Translations under genes and position numbers: made by a program
The notes under the pieces: generated by a model
Told to the model about the DNA's origin: nothing
The model's input: only the letters and a program-made list of their open reading frames with translations
The model's database searches: none
NCBI RefSeq assembly: GCF_009389715.1
Contig: NC_052392.1
Span: forward strand, 32,151,227-32,215,226
Direction of reading: 5' to 3'
DNA length: 64,000 nt
Source: Phoenix dactylifera
Taxonomy: Eukaryota; Streptophyta; Magnoliopsida; Arecales; Arecaceae
In this document: positions 22,516-34,275 of the stretch, piece by piece
How positions within the stretch are numbered: the first letter of the stretch is position 1
Layout of the letters: every line of letters starts with the position of its first letter

Positions 22516-22629
22516 TCAACGGAAGGATAGATGGATTACTGATACCGATGGATCCGACATGGAGGATTCGAAGCCAATGGAATCGGTGACCAAAAGACGG
22601 CCCGCCGTGTTACCCTGAGCCGCCTCCAT
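22516..22629 (-). CDS. Putative first exon or short ORF of the snoRNA host gene
   Basis: A short GC-rich ORF starts MEAAQGNTAGRLLVTDS about 65 bases downstream of a double telo-box and reads 37 codons to a stop. A possible splice donor GTATCA occurs after codon 28 (boundary 22546/22545), so the coding part may continue in an exon not identified. An upstream ATG near 22675 opens an eight-codon ORF. The compositional jump against the AT-rich surroundings and the telo-box support a real 5' end. No protein family was recognised, and the host could equally be non-coding. Confidence 0.4.
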   Translation of the reverse strand: MEAAQGNTAGRLLVTDSIGFESSMSDPSVSVIHLSFR

Positions 22630-22693
22630 TCGCTTCACCAACCGGCCTTCAGGGCGGCGCCTTCTCGCTGCCCATGCTCTGCTCTCTTTAAGC

Positions 22694-22710
22694 TTAGGGT
22701 TTAGGGTTTT
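22694..22710 (-). promoter_or_regulatory. Double telo-box (AAACCCTAA) of putative host promoter
   Basis: The minus strand reads AAAACCCTAAACCCTAA. Telo-boxes are frequent near the start sites of plant ribosomal-protein and snoRNA-host genes. Its place just upstream of the GC-rich segment and of the snoRNA array suits a promoter of that class. Confidence 0.6.
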
Positions 22711-24610
22711 GGCTTCGTTTGGTTACTGCTAAATTCGGGCACGTGAGTATTATGATGGCCGTCTTTGGCATGACACACGTGGGAGTTAGTAGTGTTCTCT
22801 TTTTTTTAGCTTTTTTTTTTTTTTTTTTCTTGAATGCTCCGAAATATCGAATTTTGCATGAATACCTCTCAAAATTGATATTTACATGTATATCTTGGTA
22901 AAACATTTGTTTTGCTCTTTTTTTTTTATTCATGTTTTTGCATGTATATTTAAGCCATCTAATATCGTTAAAAAATTAACAATTTTAAATTAGAATGGCC
23001 AAAATATTTTGAATAAATAAATATGTAAAAAAATATATTTATAAAATGATTGTGATGAAAAAAAATTAATTTCAAAATTTTATTTTATTTTTAATTAAAA
23101 TAAATATGATTTTTATTAATGATGTTAGAAGAATGTTATATTATGGGTATTTGTGCAAAAACAGTGTTTTATAAAGATAAAAAATAAATATAAATTTTAA
23201 AAATATATTGGCACAAATTTAAATTTTTAGGAGGTTATTTATTTTTTTTTTGTTTTTTTCGAAAAGTTTGGGTCCTCTCTCCAAAAAGATGATGGGTTTT
23301 GATGGGACAACTAGCCCTCTTGAGAATCCTAATTTTCTTTTTTTAATAAATCGATTGGGAGGGGCTCTAATCCCACCGGCTGGTCTTAACCATTCTGTCG
23401 TATCTAGGCTGAAGCTCTAATTTTTTTAATATTCACTAATACGGAATGGACAAGGTAAGGGTTAGGGCTTCAATCGATCTACTTGGATGAGTGGGGCATC
23501 TCTTAATGCTAAGACCCATAAATGGGCTTTTTGGCCCACATAGGCCTTGATTGATGTTATTGCACTGAGATAGAATACCCCACACATGCAACCAAGCCAA
23601 GCCTAAGAAACTAAAGCTTGATTTTACTTTGCTTATTCACATATTTGGTGAGCAAGCTAAGCTCTACCAGCCCGAGTCGGACGGTACGAAGTATACCATA
23701 TCATATTAGTACGAATAGCATACCGACACTCAGTATGCCAAAAAAATTTCTGTATCGTACCGTACCAGTGAACTTTGCTAGTGAGTGTCAATATAGCTTG
23801 TAAATAAAGAAATTATGCATCACTCAAAAATCCTCTCAACATGCCAATGAGACTACAATGTCTCTACTTTGTACTAGTGCTGCAAAGAGCTTCTGAATAT
23901 GAACTTGAAGAGTTGTTACCCCCGCTACTAATCTTTTTAATTGAGCTGTTGTCTGTTGATTGAAACATGGTTTGCCCATGGGATGACCATGTACATGGCT
24001 TATCCTCCAAAGTTCATTAAATTTGGATAGTCTGACTAACCTGGCTTGAGATCTAATTGGGCTCTAGCCAATCCTGATCGCATAATGGATTTTTTTGTGA
24101 TTTAGCTCCGAATAAAAATGGGTTAGGTTGGTTTCCTCTCTTTAGGCGTAGTCTTCATCACCTCTTGGTTGGCCAACCTGCTTCTAATCCAGATTGGACA
24201 GCCACCTAAAAGAAATGATTCAAAGGATCAGCATTCCTTCACTCATAATAATACATTGCTGATTTTTTTGGTTTTCTTATGAAATCCTTATCACCGTTAC
24301 TCAAGATGCACCCTTCAGAAGTAAGGACTATTAATACAACCCTGATTTCCTCAGCAATCTCTACAGACGATCTCTTCAGTTTTCCAAACCTTTCAAGGAG
24401 ACCTAATATCCACTCAATGCTCTCATTACAGGAAACAACTTCAGCGCTTTAGTTATAAAAATTCGATTAAGTTGTGAAGCAGATGCATGTATATTAGAAC
24501 GTTCATTCATCTCGATGGTATCAAATGCTTATTCGTGCCAACAAAAATTCCATTCCTAGGAATTCAATTCAATTCCCTGCAGAAGTCGGAGGAAAATTAT
24601 AGCTGCTTCT
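22711..24610. other. Intergenic, AT-rich, with one small repeat element
   Basis: No gene was recognised. It includes the dispersed element at 22853-23243 and a stretch near 23670-23790 rich in GTACC/GGTAC motifs that recurs loosely near 19190-19340. Confidence 0.45.
22853..23243. mobile_element. Small dispersed AT-rich element (MITE-like)
   Basis: The ends are inverted relative to one another (GCATGAATACCTCTC at the left, a related complement at the right), and the interior is AT-rich. A relative in the opposite orientation lies at 32072-32487 and shares the GCCATCTAAT..CGTTAAAAAATTAAC core. No transposase and no clear target duplication were found, so the superfamily is undecided. Confidence 0.55.
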
Positions 24611-25400
24611 TTTTTTTTGGCGTACCGGCGTCTCACTACAAATCGTGAGAACGCTCAGAATAATCAAAAAGCAAAACTCACTCTAGTGCCACCGGCGCTC
24701 ACTCCAAATCCCTCCATAGGACGGCTCCAGAGTGGTGTGCTGCGAATGAGGCGACCCAATCCGTCGCACTATTCGCTTCACGAAAGACATGCGTGACTCG
24801 GAAGAAGTCCAACTCTCCCACAAGATAGCAGATATCATAGACAAGAGGGTGCAGATCTGGCCTGACACGCCCGCTCCGAATCCAGTTGACCATTGTAGTC
24901 GAGTCTCCCTCAAGTAGGACCCACTGAGCGCCCAGGTGCATTTTGGCTGAACGAGGCCTTCCCATGCCGCTCGCAACTCCGCCACTGGGACAGACTCATC
25001 TAAGATACGCCGACCTCCAGCCGCAATCAATCTGGAGTTATGGTCTCTGATCACAAATCCCACACCATATCTGCTACCGCTCTCTAAGATGCTACCATCA
25101 AAATTCACCTTGAGGAAACCAAGAGGTGGGAGCTCCCAGGATACCATCGGTATCATCGCATACCTAGACATTGTAGGAGTCAAAGAGGAACCCCAGATGT
25201 CCCTGTCGCCTCTAGGTGAACTCACAACTGCAGCACTCACCAGCTCGTATGCCTGTGCCAAGGCTCTGTCCGCTACTGATCTCAAATAGAATTCTCTATC
25301 CTCGAAGATCTTCGCATATCTGTCTAACCATATGTGATAGCTTTGATCTGTCACTTGCAAACACCACAACGCAAGCTTGACCTCCCATAAGAACAAGACC
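24611..25400 (-). mobile_element. LINE 3' fragment with RNase H domain
   Basis: Read on the minus strand, an ORF (QSYHIWLDRYAKIF, then FLKVNFDGSILESGSR and GFVIRDHNSRLIAAGG) matches the end of the LINE at 4329-6816. The frame shifts near 24960 and resumes as LLEGDSTTMVNWI and FREANSATDWVASF, ending at 24699. An A-rich tail corresponds to the T run at 24611-24618. It lacks reverse transcriptase because of 5' truncation near 25400. No convincing target duplication was seen. It is the same family as the first LINE but not the same copy. Confidence 0.88.
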
Positions 25401-27060
25401 AGAATGGCAGAGCAGCTCTTCCTTCATGAGCAAGCAAGTTAGGTTCCAGCCGAAGATCATGGTGGAAGTGGCATCCTATGACAAGGACAGTGTACCTTAT
25501 ACCTCTATCACTATGTTGCAGTCCAGCTTGCTACTACTCACAGTACTTTCGACTCCTTGGCTGATCTGAAGACAGGCTTCCATATCTTGACAGTTACTTC
25601 TACTGAAATCGGAACCGAGCTGAGCAAAGACTACGAGTTATCGCCATCGCTGCCAACCGAATGACAACACCATTGGACCAGCGATGAATTCAACCTATTG
25701 ATAACAATGACGGAGTACTCACCTTTTCTTTTCTTTTTTTTATGTTTCAGAGATTGGAATTTTGCAAATGAAGTTTTATAGCAGAGATGTGATGTGCAAA
25801 CTTCAACCTTGAAAACTATGGACTACTTCAGTGATGATCGCTTGCATGCTTCCATGCACATTATACAACACGCCAGGAAAAACTAGCAGCCCAAATAGCA
25901 TCAATCACTCTTGAATGGAGAAATCCGGGAGGTTCACAGCTCGGAGATAATGTAAGGCTCAAGAACATGAGACGTGGGCGCTGTGTGGTCACTAGTCCTA
26001 GCAACACCATGCCTAAGTGGCTTTTAACTACACTGCCATAACGTCCTCTGAGAAAACAAAGATGCCATAGGACCACTCTCATCGACATGCAAACAAAGTG
26101 TTTGGTTTGTTGGATACTGCTCGAAAGCATTCATGGATCTATAGCTTTAGCAAAAACAAGGAAATTTAGCAAGTAACTCAGCATCTTCCTACAACCATCT
26201 CATGCGCTTCATGGATCTTTGAATCCAAGCATGGTACATGTGCATGTGGGTCAACCAAAGATTGGCTCTTTCTTGTCTTGAAGAGAGAGGACCTATCCCT
26301 TCATGCAAAAGTTTAGAGAAGGATTTCCCTAAGTTAGAACTCCTAAGATGATAGCACCTAGCATTGGCGAATGAGACGTCTATGGTATCCATTTGCCTCA
26401 AATTAATAATAAAGTTCGATGTGGTTTTTAGTATAAAAATGTTGCATAAATTGCCTCGCTAGGTGTTAGTATCAGTGTGGGTTTCTGGAAGTTCAAATCA
26501 GCTGCATTACCAGCTCATCATAAGTCCGGTCTTTGTCGTAATCCATGCTTCAAAGAAACTTCATTATCTTCTATTTGTTGGATTACAGTGAATCTATGAA
26601 TACCTAGATTCAAATTCAGTATTTCCCTACTATTTGTAAGCTACCACGATGGGACTGTGACATAAATGGTGGGGCAGAGCCATGGTCATAGATTTAGGAA
26701 GTCCTTTTCACTCCCAAAAGAACCTTTCCAATCCAATGTACTGGGTTTCTTTAGATTAAGGAAAAGAGGTAGGCAAAATTCAAAAGAAGTGGTCTTCACG
26801 TCCGCAGATTCTAGTGAAAGGAGCAACCTTTATGATAAAGGGTGGGTTCTAAGAATTTGGTCTTAGGTGTCAAAAAAGATGGTATGAATGCATGGGAGCA
26901 ATCATTGAATCCCCTATCATCATTTTGTGTGGTGATGTTTAGGAGCTGCATAACCACATCTTTTGGAAAGCAAGCTGACATCCCCCATCTCCCAATTAAG
27001 ACATCTCCTAGGCTTTCAAGTTAATTATGTTGCACATAGGACTGCTTATTATGAAGAAAG
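25401..27060. other. Unassigned, possibly interior of a decayed CACTA element
   Basis: This is of moderate GC content with several short ORFs and no recognised domain. It leads into the CACTA-type terminus at 27364, but the matching left terminus was not found. Confidence 0.35.
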
Positions 27061-27364
27061 AGTTACAACTTACAACCTAAGATAATCCCATAGGTGGGCC
27101 AACCAAAGATAATTATCTCTTAGACCAGCTGACACAGACAACACTAAAAGCGTCGTCCTAGGCCCGGCTTGCCACCTATGACAACGCCTGAAAACATCGT
27201 CTTAGTGAAGGCTTCCGACGACACTTTCAAGCATCGTCTGCTCTTTCATGCTTGCTGATGCTATTTTGAAGCGCCGGCAAATATTGGCGTCGGAGCTAAA
27301 ATTACCAACGCCTCTACCTAGCATCGGCAGGCATAAGTCAGCTTTGTCCTGTCTTGCTGTAGTG
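27060..27364. mobile_element. CACTA (En/Spm) terminal fragment
   Basis: The reverse complement of the end at 27364 starts CACTACAGCAAGA, the CACTA terminal motif. The 250 bases inside it carry repeated GACGATG/CGTCGG-type subterminal motifs in both orientations, as CACTA ends do. Only this terminus is seen; the other end and transposase were not found. Confidence 0.65.
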
Positions 27365-29923
27365 GAATTATGGAGCCCTCTATATTTTTCCTCTCCATAG
27401 TAGGATGTATCTTACTAATGTACTTAGTTGCTATCATAGACCGCAGAACCTAGTACCATTTCTTAGCTTGATGCCAATCATTATTGGGTCGGTCGTCATT
27501 AAACTAGATGTTTGTGATAAATCTCCAACTGTTGAAGGAATTGGTATTTTAAACCTTAAAGTTATGCATTGTACAGTTGGAGCTTGGACTTAGCTTACAT
27601 ACAATTATTAAATGCTAATCTTAAACTAAGACCATTAGGATACATTGTATGTATGACTAAGATTAGAAAAGTACATACTCTATGGGTGAGTTTTAAGAGT
27701 GATGTCGGCCCATTCATGACTGACTTAGCTAGTCTAGACATGATAATAATTAAAAACAAAATTCTCTCAACTAGTTATCAACAAATTTTGTTAGTAAAAC
27801 TGATGTTAGAAGAGGATTATGCATTAGTGCCCAAAGAAGAACTCTTAACGGTACCACTTTCATTTTTATTTTGTCCTCACTTTTCCCTTAAATGGAGTTC
27901 CAAGCTCTGAAATTGCCACAATAATATTTGGAACTACTAGAACTTCATTTGTGGTCGACGAATCTATTCATTCCATAGTGTTGCTCAATATTTGTACGCA
28001 AGATTCTCTATACATAACCTTCTATAAAGTGGAAATGCATTTATCAAATGAAATCTCGGTCATCTTTGCTTCCTCTTGCATCAACATGATCATCTATGTG
28101 TTCCCTCACATAAATTATATATATCCAATCCTAGTGAGTCCATAGAAATGAGTCTTAATTATATGATATTAAGCTTATGCAACCATGGCATGTGCACACA
28201 CACACACACACACATATATGAGATATATAATATATAGATACATACATATATACATACATAGATGTATGTATATAGATAGATAGATAGATAGAAAAATAAC
28301 CAAAAAGATAAATAGTTAGATGATAGTCAATAATGATTAGATGACGGAAGTTCGACACTGATGATTTGATCCATGGATGTGATCAACTACTTCTGATCTG
28401 CTTAACATATCAAAAATTATATGATTTGGAGACTCCTAATACATCGGAGAGTTAAAATGAATAGTTCAAATAATATGAGTAATGCATATCTTTTACCACT
28501 CGATATATAAGCCAAGGATCTCGAAATCATATGTTTTTGGATGCATAAGTAGTTTAAAACTAATAGATCATTTATGATTACTCGGATTATCAATGTCAGA
28601 CCTTCACCGTTCAATTAGGACTGATCGGTTCTTGCTTCAAATCCATCAACCAAATTTTGGAGCACACACATACATACGTGCATATATAAATTTTAACTTA
28701 AATCTGTTTTATCCTGACTCGATAATGGAGGTCTAATACTAATGACCGAAGCTATTAGATGTGATCTACTTCCTCTAGAGCATTCATTACAGACCGAAAA
28801 AATGTGACTTCAAGATCCCTAGCCTATACATTGAGAGGTCAAAAAATGAATAATTCAAATAACATAAAACAATATTTGTGTTTTTACTACTCAAGGCATG
28901 GGTTAGAGTCTCAGAGCATATGATTTTTGCTGCATAAGCAATTTCTAGATAGTGGATTATGTACAACAGCTTGGATCATCGATACTGGATCTCCATCATC
29001 CGGTCAACCTTGGCTAGACCCAAGTTAAAATTCAGTTATACATCTCTATATAGGGAGAGGTGTTCCATGCTTATACTGAGGTCCTTGTTGGAAAGTTAAA
29101 GTGAAACTAGGCTTGAGAGATCCCGAATCCTCATTCCCAGCCTTGTTTGCTTTAGATGGATTTGGTTGTTTATTTTTAGCTTTCCCAAAAGGAGTGCCTT
29201 GCCAACTAATCTCATGCACACTTGCTTATTTGTTTAATTTGCATCTTTGGGAACAATTCAAGGCAGCTTATGCATAGTCTTCCAATCCTACTTACATGTA
29301 GGTCCCCCATGTACAGAAGAAACCTGTGCCTTAAAACAAGCCCAATGGAAAAGGTGGAGGGTGCTTATTGGTTAAAGACAAAGCCTTACATTATCTAATC
29401 TACAAAAGGGTTGCCAAGGAATCTATCACTCTTTTTCTCTTTTTAAGTTGGCTGTGCCTCATTATCCTCTACTTTGGAAACTCTCATTTTTCTTGGAATG
29501 GAGATGCTTTTATACACATTTATAGAGAATTGCATTGAGGGGAGGAAAATTGTTAGAGAGGAAAGAACAAGAAGAGATCAATTCTAAAATGAAATAAATA
29601 ATAGATGTGAATAGAAAATGTTCTTGCGAAACCCACCTAATCAATATAAATCATGTGTCCTCACTTATGGTCATTAGTTTAGAACTCAAGGCTTAAAGTA
29701 AGTGTATAATTTAAAAAAGCAAGGTGTGATAGATACTTGTCTAATCCAAAGCTTGGTCTAGGCAAGTTCAAGTCCCGATGCCAACTAATAATAAAGAGGA
29801 GGGGGAGTAGCTAGCGTTTTGGTTGTTATGTTCATGCACGAAAATTTGATAGAATTCAGATGTGTCTTAACAATCTATGTTTCAAACCGCTTAGGTTGAG
29901 CCATCCGAGGATGAGCTTATTAG
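27365..29923. other. Intergenic, unassigned
   Basis: Several open stretches at 27405-27910 have no recognised domain. A CA microsatellite (about 28195-28214) and a TAGA tetranucleotide run (about 28273-28293) lie inside. No gene is supported. Confidence 0.45.
28195..28293. repeat. CA/AT and TAGA microsatellites
   Basis: A CA run, mixed AT/TACA sequence and a TAGA run are directly visible. Confidence 0.9.
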
Positions 29924-30460
29924 TATGGCTACAGATGGGTCGAGTTGACCTGTGATCCGATCCAACTTGCTTAGACCCAACCCGACCTATTTTGGAGGAC
30001 CCCTGAGGCCGAGTCGGATCCTAAATTGCACATGTTCTATTTTCTGGGTCGGGTATGGGTTTACTGAATTCCGACCCGACCCATTTAAAATTTGGGTAAT
30101 TTTAGATTTTCAATCCTACGACCTGCCCCGATTTGACCCAAATCTGTAAAATTATTAAAGCTCATAGGCTACAACCCGCAAGAGTGCAAACACAAGTTCT
30201 GAAGCCACAGATGAATGGACCCGAATTGGACCCAACTCGGACCTGACTCGGACCTGAATTAGACCCATATTGTTTGGATTGGGTCCGGGCTATACCTGGA
30301 CCCGACCCGACCCGAATGACTCGTTGGGTCAAAAATTATAGTGATAGATCCGATCCGATTTTCTATCTGGTTAGGTTTGGGTCCAAAATTATGACCCGAA
30401 TAAAAAAACCGAATTGGGTCGAGGTCACATTCGACCCGACCCGACCCATTTGCATCCCTA
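29924..30460. mobile_element. hAT-like non-autonomous element with 8-bp duplication
   Basis: The right end, reverse-complemented, reads TAGGGATGCAAATGGGTCGG; the left end reads TATGGCTACAGATGGGTCGA, an imperfect inverted terminus. CTTATTAG is duplicated exactly at 29916-29923 and 30461-30468, and 8 bp is diagnostic of hAT. The 537-bp interior is filled with CCCGACCC/GGGTCGGG motifs and has no transposase. Confidence 0.88.
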
Positions 30461-32071
30461 CTTATTAGTGTGCCGCCATTGGGTCTTATCTCCAATATTA
30501 TTAATGTTGGTAGTATGTCGGTAGCAAAAGAAAAGAAAAAAATGGAGAAAAAAAATATTATGTATTGCACGGAGAATAGCCAACTATTTGACGGAATCTA
30601 AATTGAAACCAAACCTTCACGTCCCTAGAATAATAGGTTTTGTTTCATTGGTCAATAAAGTGTATACACCTTACGTTATTTGATAAATTTGATAAGAAGA
30701 TATATATATATATATATATATTAGTCACATGCCATTATTTGCAATTTGCATAACATTTATTCTTACTAGCTTTAAGCACTTTAACTGGTCCTTGAACCAA
30801 TTTATACCACTTTATTAGTTAAATAATTCAATTAGATAGTTACATTTATGATCCTAAGCGGATTAAGAAAAGCAGTATGACTGACCACACCTGACTCAGC
30901 CCCCAATATTCCTATCCAATAATTTATGTTCAGTTTGATCAATTTATGTTCATGTTCATCTAACTCGAATTTTTTTAAGCAACTATCTAAAATAGGATAT
31001 AGAAAGAACCAAAATAATATTTTCTGAGAAGCAAGATTCATATTTAGTTAGACATAATTTCAAGCTTGGTTTACGTTTTCCTTCTTGAGAAATGCCGTGG
31101 GTTGATCCTCTCATTCATTAAGATTATGAGAAAGGGCATATGAGGATGTCCACGGACATATAAAGATGGGCGGAAGAATGAAATAGGAGGGAAGAGGAGA
31201 GAGAAAAGAGAGGAGGCTAGTAATCAAAATCTTTCTTATCCTCTCCTTGGTCGGTCTTTACAAAAGAAGTAGCATTGATAAAAAAAATATGAACAAAACT
31301 ACAAATATTATCAATCTTTTATCTCTTTAATATAGTTTCGAACTTTCAATTTAGCCTTTATAAGTCAAAGCACATACCTTCAAGACAAGTTGAACCAATA
31401 CAAAAATTTTCAAGTTATGTCCATGAGTTTAGAATATAATTAAAATTTCTTATACCATGTTCTAGCCGAACTCTCCATGGCTATAAGATCTTAGATTAGC
31501 TTTAATAAAAAGTATATCTCCTTTCCTAACTATGATGACCACAAGGCCACCAAGTCTGGATGCTAACGATATTGATTTTGAATGATTCGAACAGCATCTT
31601 CTACATCATATAAATAAAATGATGCTCAAGAAAAAAATTTGGTACTACTAGCATATTACATACTGAGTTGGATTTTTTGAGCTTTCAATATGAACATCTT
31701 TGTTTGCCTAATCTTAATCCTCAGTAGCTATATATTAACAAAACATAGTTAAATCTTAATTTCGGTCAAAGTTTTGGCATAGCTTGAATCAGTCTCTTGG
31801 TTTTGATAATTATGCTTGGAATCATCAATCTGGTTTAGTATTTAGCAATTATTGAAGTAACTTGATTTTTTGTGCCAATCAAATCGTAAAATTATTTATG
31901 CTAATTCTAAACTGAAACTCTGGCATGTCACTCCGTGCACGTAGCTCCCATTTATATTCATTTCTTGCACAATTTTAACTTATCCCATATCCAAATGGAT
32001 ATATCAATTCAACGCTTACTTAGAGGAAAAGAAACGAGTAAACATACATTTTAAAACTAAAAATAGAGTTT

Positions 32072-32487
32072 CTTTTTGCATGAATATCCTTCTAAAAATT
32101 TAAATTTATATAAATATCTTCTTAAAATTTATATTTATTTTTGTACCCTTATAAAACACTATTTTTCACAAATGCTCCTTATATAATGGTTCTTCTAACA
32201 CCATTAATAAAAACCATGTTTATTTTAATTAAAAATAAAATAAAATTTTAAAATTAGTTTTTTGTCCTCCATCGCCATCGTCTCATAAATATTTTTTTTT
32301 TACACATCTACCCCTTAAGAATATTTTAATTATTTTAATTTGAAATCGTTAATTTTTTAACGACATTAGATGGCATATGTACATGTGTAAAAATAAGAAT
32401 AAAAAAATAGATAGAATAGCAAAATAAATATTTTATGAGGGTATACATGCAAATATCAATTTTGGAAAGGTATTCATGTAAAAAAAT
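32072..32487. mobile_element. Small dispersed AT-rich element (MITE-like), inverted relative of the 22.9-kb copy
   Basis: The termini are inverted repeats of TGCATGAATA..CCTT type, and the interior shares the GTTAATTTTTTAACGACATTAGATGGC core with 22853-23243 in opposite orientation. Target duplication is not clear. Confidence 0.55.
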
Positions 32488-32728
32488 TAAAAATACTCAT
32501 TATATTATATGAATAATAAAATTTTAACATGATTTGGAAAACAAAGATATATACTATTATTTTTTATGTGGATTACAACCAAAGCGTAGGTAATTATAAG
32601 CCAAGCGGCAACTCTAGCTGAATGCAAGCCACAAGGAAGAAGAAAACGGTCCCTTCTCTGGTATCCCGGGCAGATGGGCAACGTCAATCACAGCCGTCCG
32701 ATCATGGTATCCCACGCTCGGTATAATC

Positions 32729-32731
32729 CTC

Positions 32732-32780
<49 letters not shown>
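32729..32780. repeat. CT dinucleotide microsatellite
   Basis: About 25 CT units are directly visible. Confidence 0.95.
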
Positions 32781-32783
<3 letters not shown>

Positions 32784-34235
32784 TGTGTATATATCGTATG
32801 GCTGGTGGGATACTCCCGGGATACGAGAAAATCTAACGAGAGAAGTCCCCAGATCTTCCGAATCTTGACCAAAACGACCCCCATCGCCTTTAAAATACTT
32901 CCGCCCGACATTATAAAATGGAAACTCCGTTACGCTGCCTCGCACGCATCCCCAATTCTATTGTTTCTCGCCTTTTCAAAAAGATAACCATTTGCCGGAC
33001 CGTCCAAAACTATTCTTTAATCTTTTCTTTTGCTATAATTTCTCCTATCAAACCATGAATTAGTTAAGGCTCGAGTTACAATTTTCCATTCCTAATGTTG
33101 AAGAAATTATATCCCACATTGCATGCACTATATGGCAATGTATCATGCCAATCATCTCAGCTCATTTCTATGGGTCAATGCATATGATGAATAGAGTGCT
33201 AATGCTGGATTGGATTGGCCATAGGAGCATTCATTGCTTGGCAAGAGATTGGATTTGCCTTCCTCTATGGTACTAATGAGAAGGAATAGAGTTGCTCTTG
33301 AACTTGTGATGGAAGGACTCTAGGTTGAAGCTTGAAAGAAATCCATCAACAATTCATCAACTGTCATGTTCTTGCTAAATTTTTTTCCTGACATGCTTAC
33401 TTATAGAGAAGATAATTAGATTGTTGATTGATAGGTTGAAAGCATGTGTAATTAGGGAGTTATCTTGAGATGAACCTCTGAGTTCGGCTAAAGATGATTT
33501 CTGCTTTGTTTAAACATGTTTTATAGTAGAGGTAGCTTCCACTAAACCTTGAACCCTTCAAATCTCAATGAAGGAGAGGCTCAATCTCAGATGTCTTCTA
33601 TAACCGCTAAAAAACTTGATAGCAGACTAGATTATTGTCGATATCTATGTTTTGCTGTTGAGTTTTTTTTTTTTAATTAAAAAAAAAGCCTAGCTGATTT
33701 AGATAATTGCAGCCCCCATAGCATCTGAATTTGGAATGAAATGTCAAGTCGCATGCTAATTCATCATCATCTTCGCTCGAACAAGATAGTTCATCTTCAT
33801 CTTAGATGTTCAAATTACAAAGGGCATTGGGTCACAAACAGGTGGTCTTCATATTGTTTTAAAAGAGTCAAATAATAATTTTAAGTATGAATTATTGCTT
33901 TTGTAGTGTACATAGGTGGTTCTGACACTCCATTGAAATGATTAAATATAATAATATCGAGAGGGCTGGCAATGTCAGGTTGCTAGCTCAAAGCTTGTTA
34001 GATGTTAAGTAAAGAGCCAAAACTAAGCAGCACTATTAAAAACTTGCTTAAAGGAAAGCTAAAATGAGCTTCATAAAATATGTTTCCATTGGAATAAAGA
34101 AGTAGGGGGAGGTGAGAGAGGGGGCTTGGAGTGTGTTCCCTTTTTTTGTACTGTTTCTCAGCAGCAGTGGCGGTGGTTAATCATTCAATTGCCCCTCTCT
34201 TTCTTGTAGGCGCGGGTATAAATGCAAGCAATCTT

Positions 34236-34275
34236 TGCTCATAGATCTCTCTCTCTCTCTCTCTATAAACACGAA
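34236..34275 (+). promoter_or_regulatory. Probable core promoter of the bHLH gene
   Basis: A CT microsatellite runs directly into CTATAAAC (about 34262-34269), a TATA-like sequence preceded by the pyrimidine patch common in plant core promoters. It lies about 1.2 kb upstream of the bHLH start codon, leaving room for a 5' UTR that probably contains an intron. Short upstream ORFs occur, for example at 34345. Confidence 0.45.

Larger units (their letters stand above)
30469..34235. other. Intergenic, with one small repeat element and microsatellites
   Basis: No gene was recognised. It includes a TA run (about 30703-30720), the element at 32072-32487, and a CT microsatellite (32729-32780) between inverted GTATCCCGGG (about 32660) and CCCGGGATAC (about 32816) arms. 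The end of the stretch is probably bHLH promoter. Confidence 0.45.

Noticed and set aside
25861-26401. Minus-strand ORFs of 70-89 codons
   Set aside because: No family resemblance, no plausible splice signals, no codon bias distinguishable from background.
27405-27910. Adjacent ORFs suggestive of a retroelement polyprotein
   Set aside because: No protease, integrase, transcriptase or movement-protein motif could be identified; left unassigned.
29755-29790. tRNA B-box-like GTTCAAGTCCC
   Set aside because: No A box at the proper distance and no cloverleaf could be drawn; a SINE head is also not supported.
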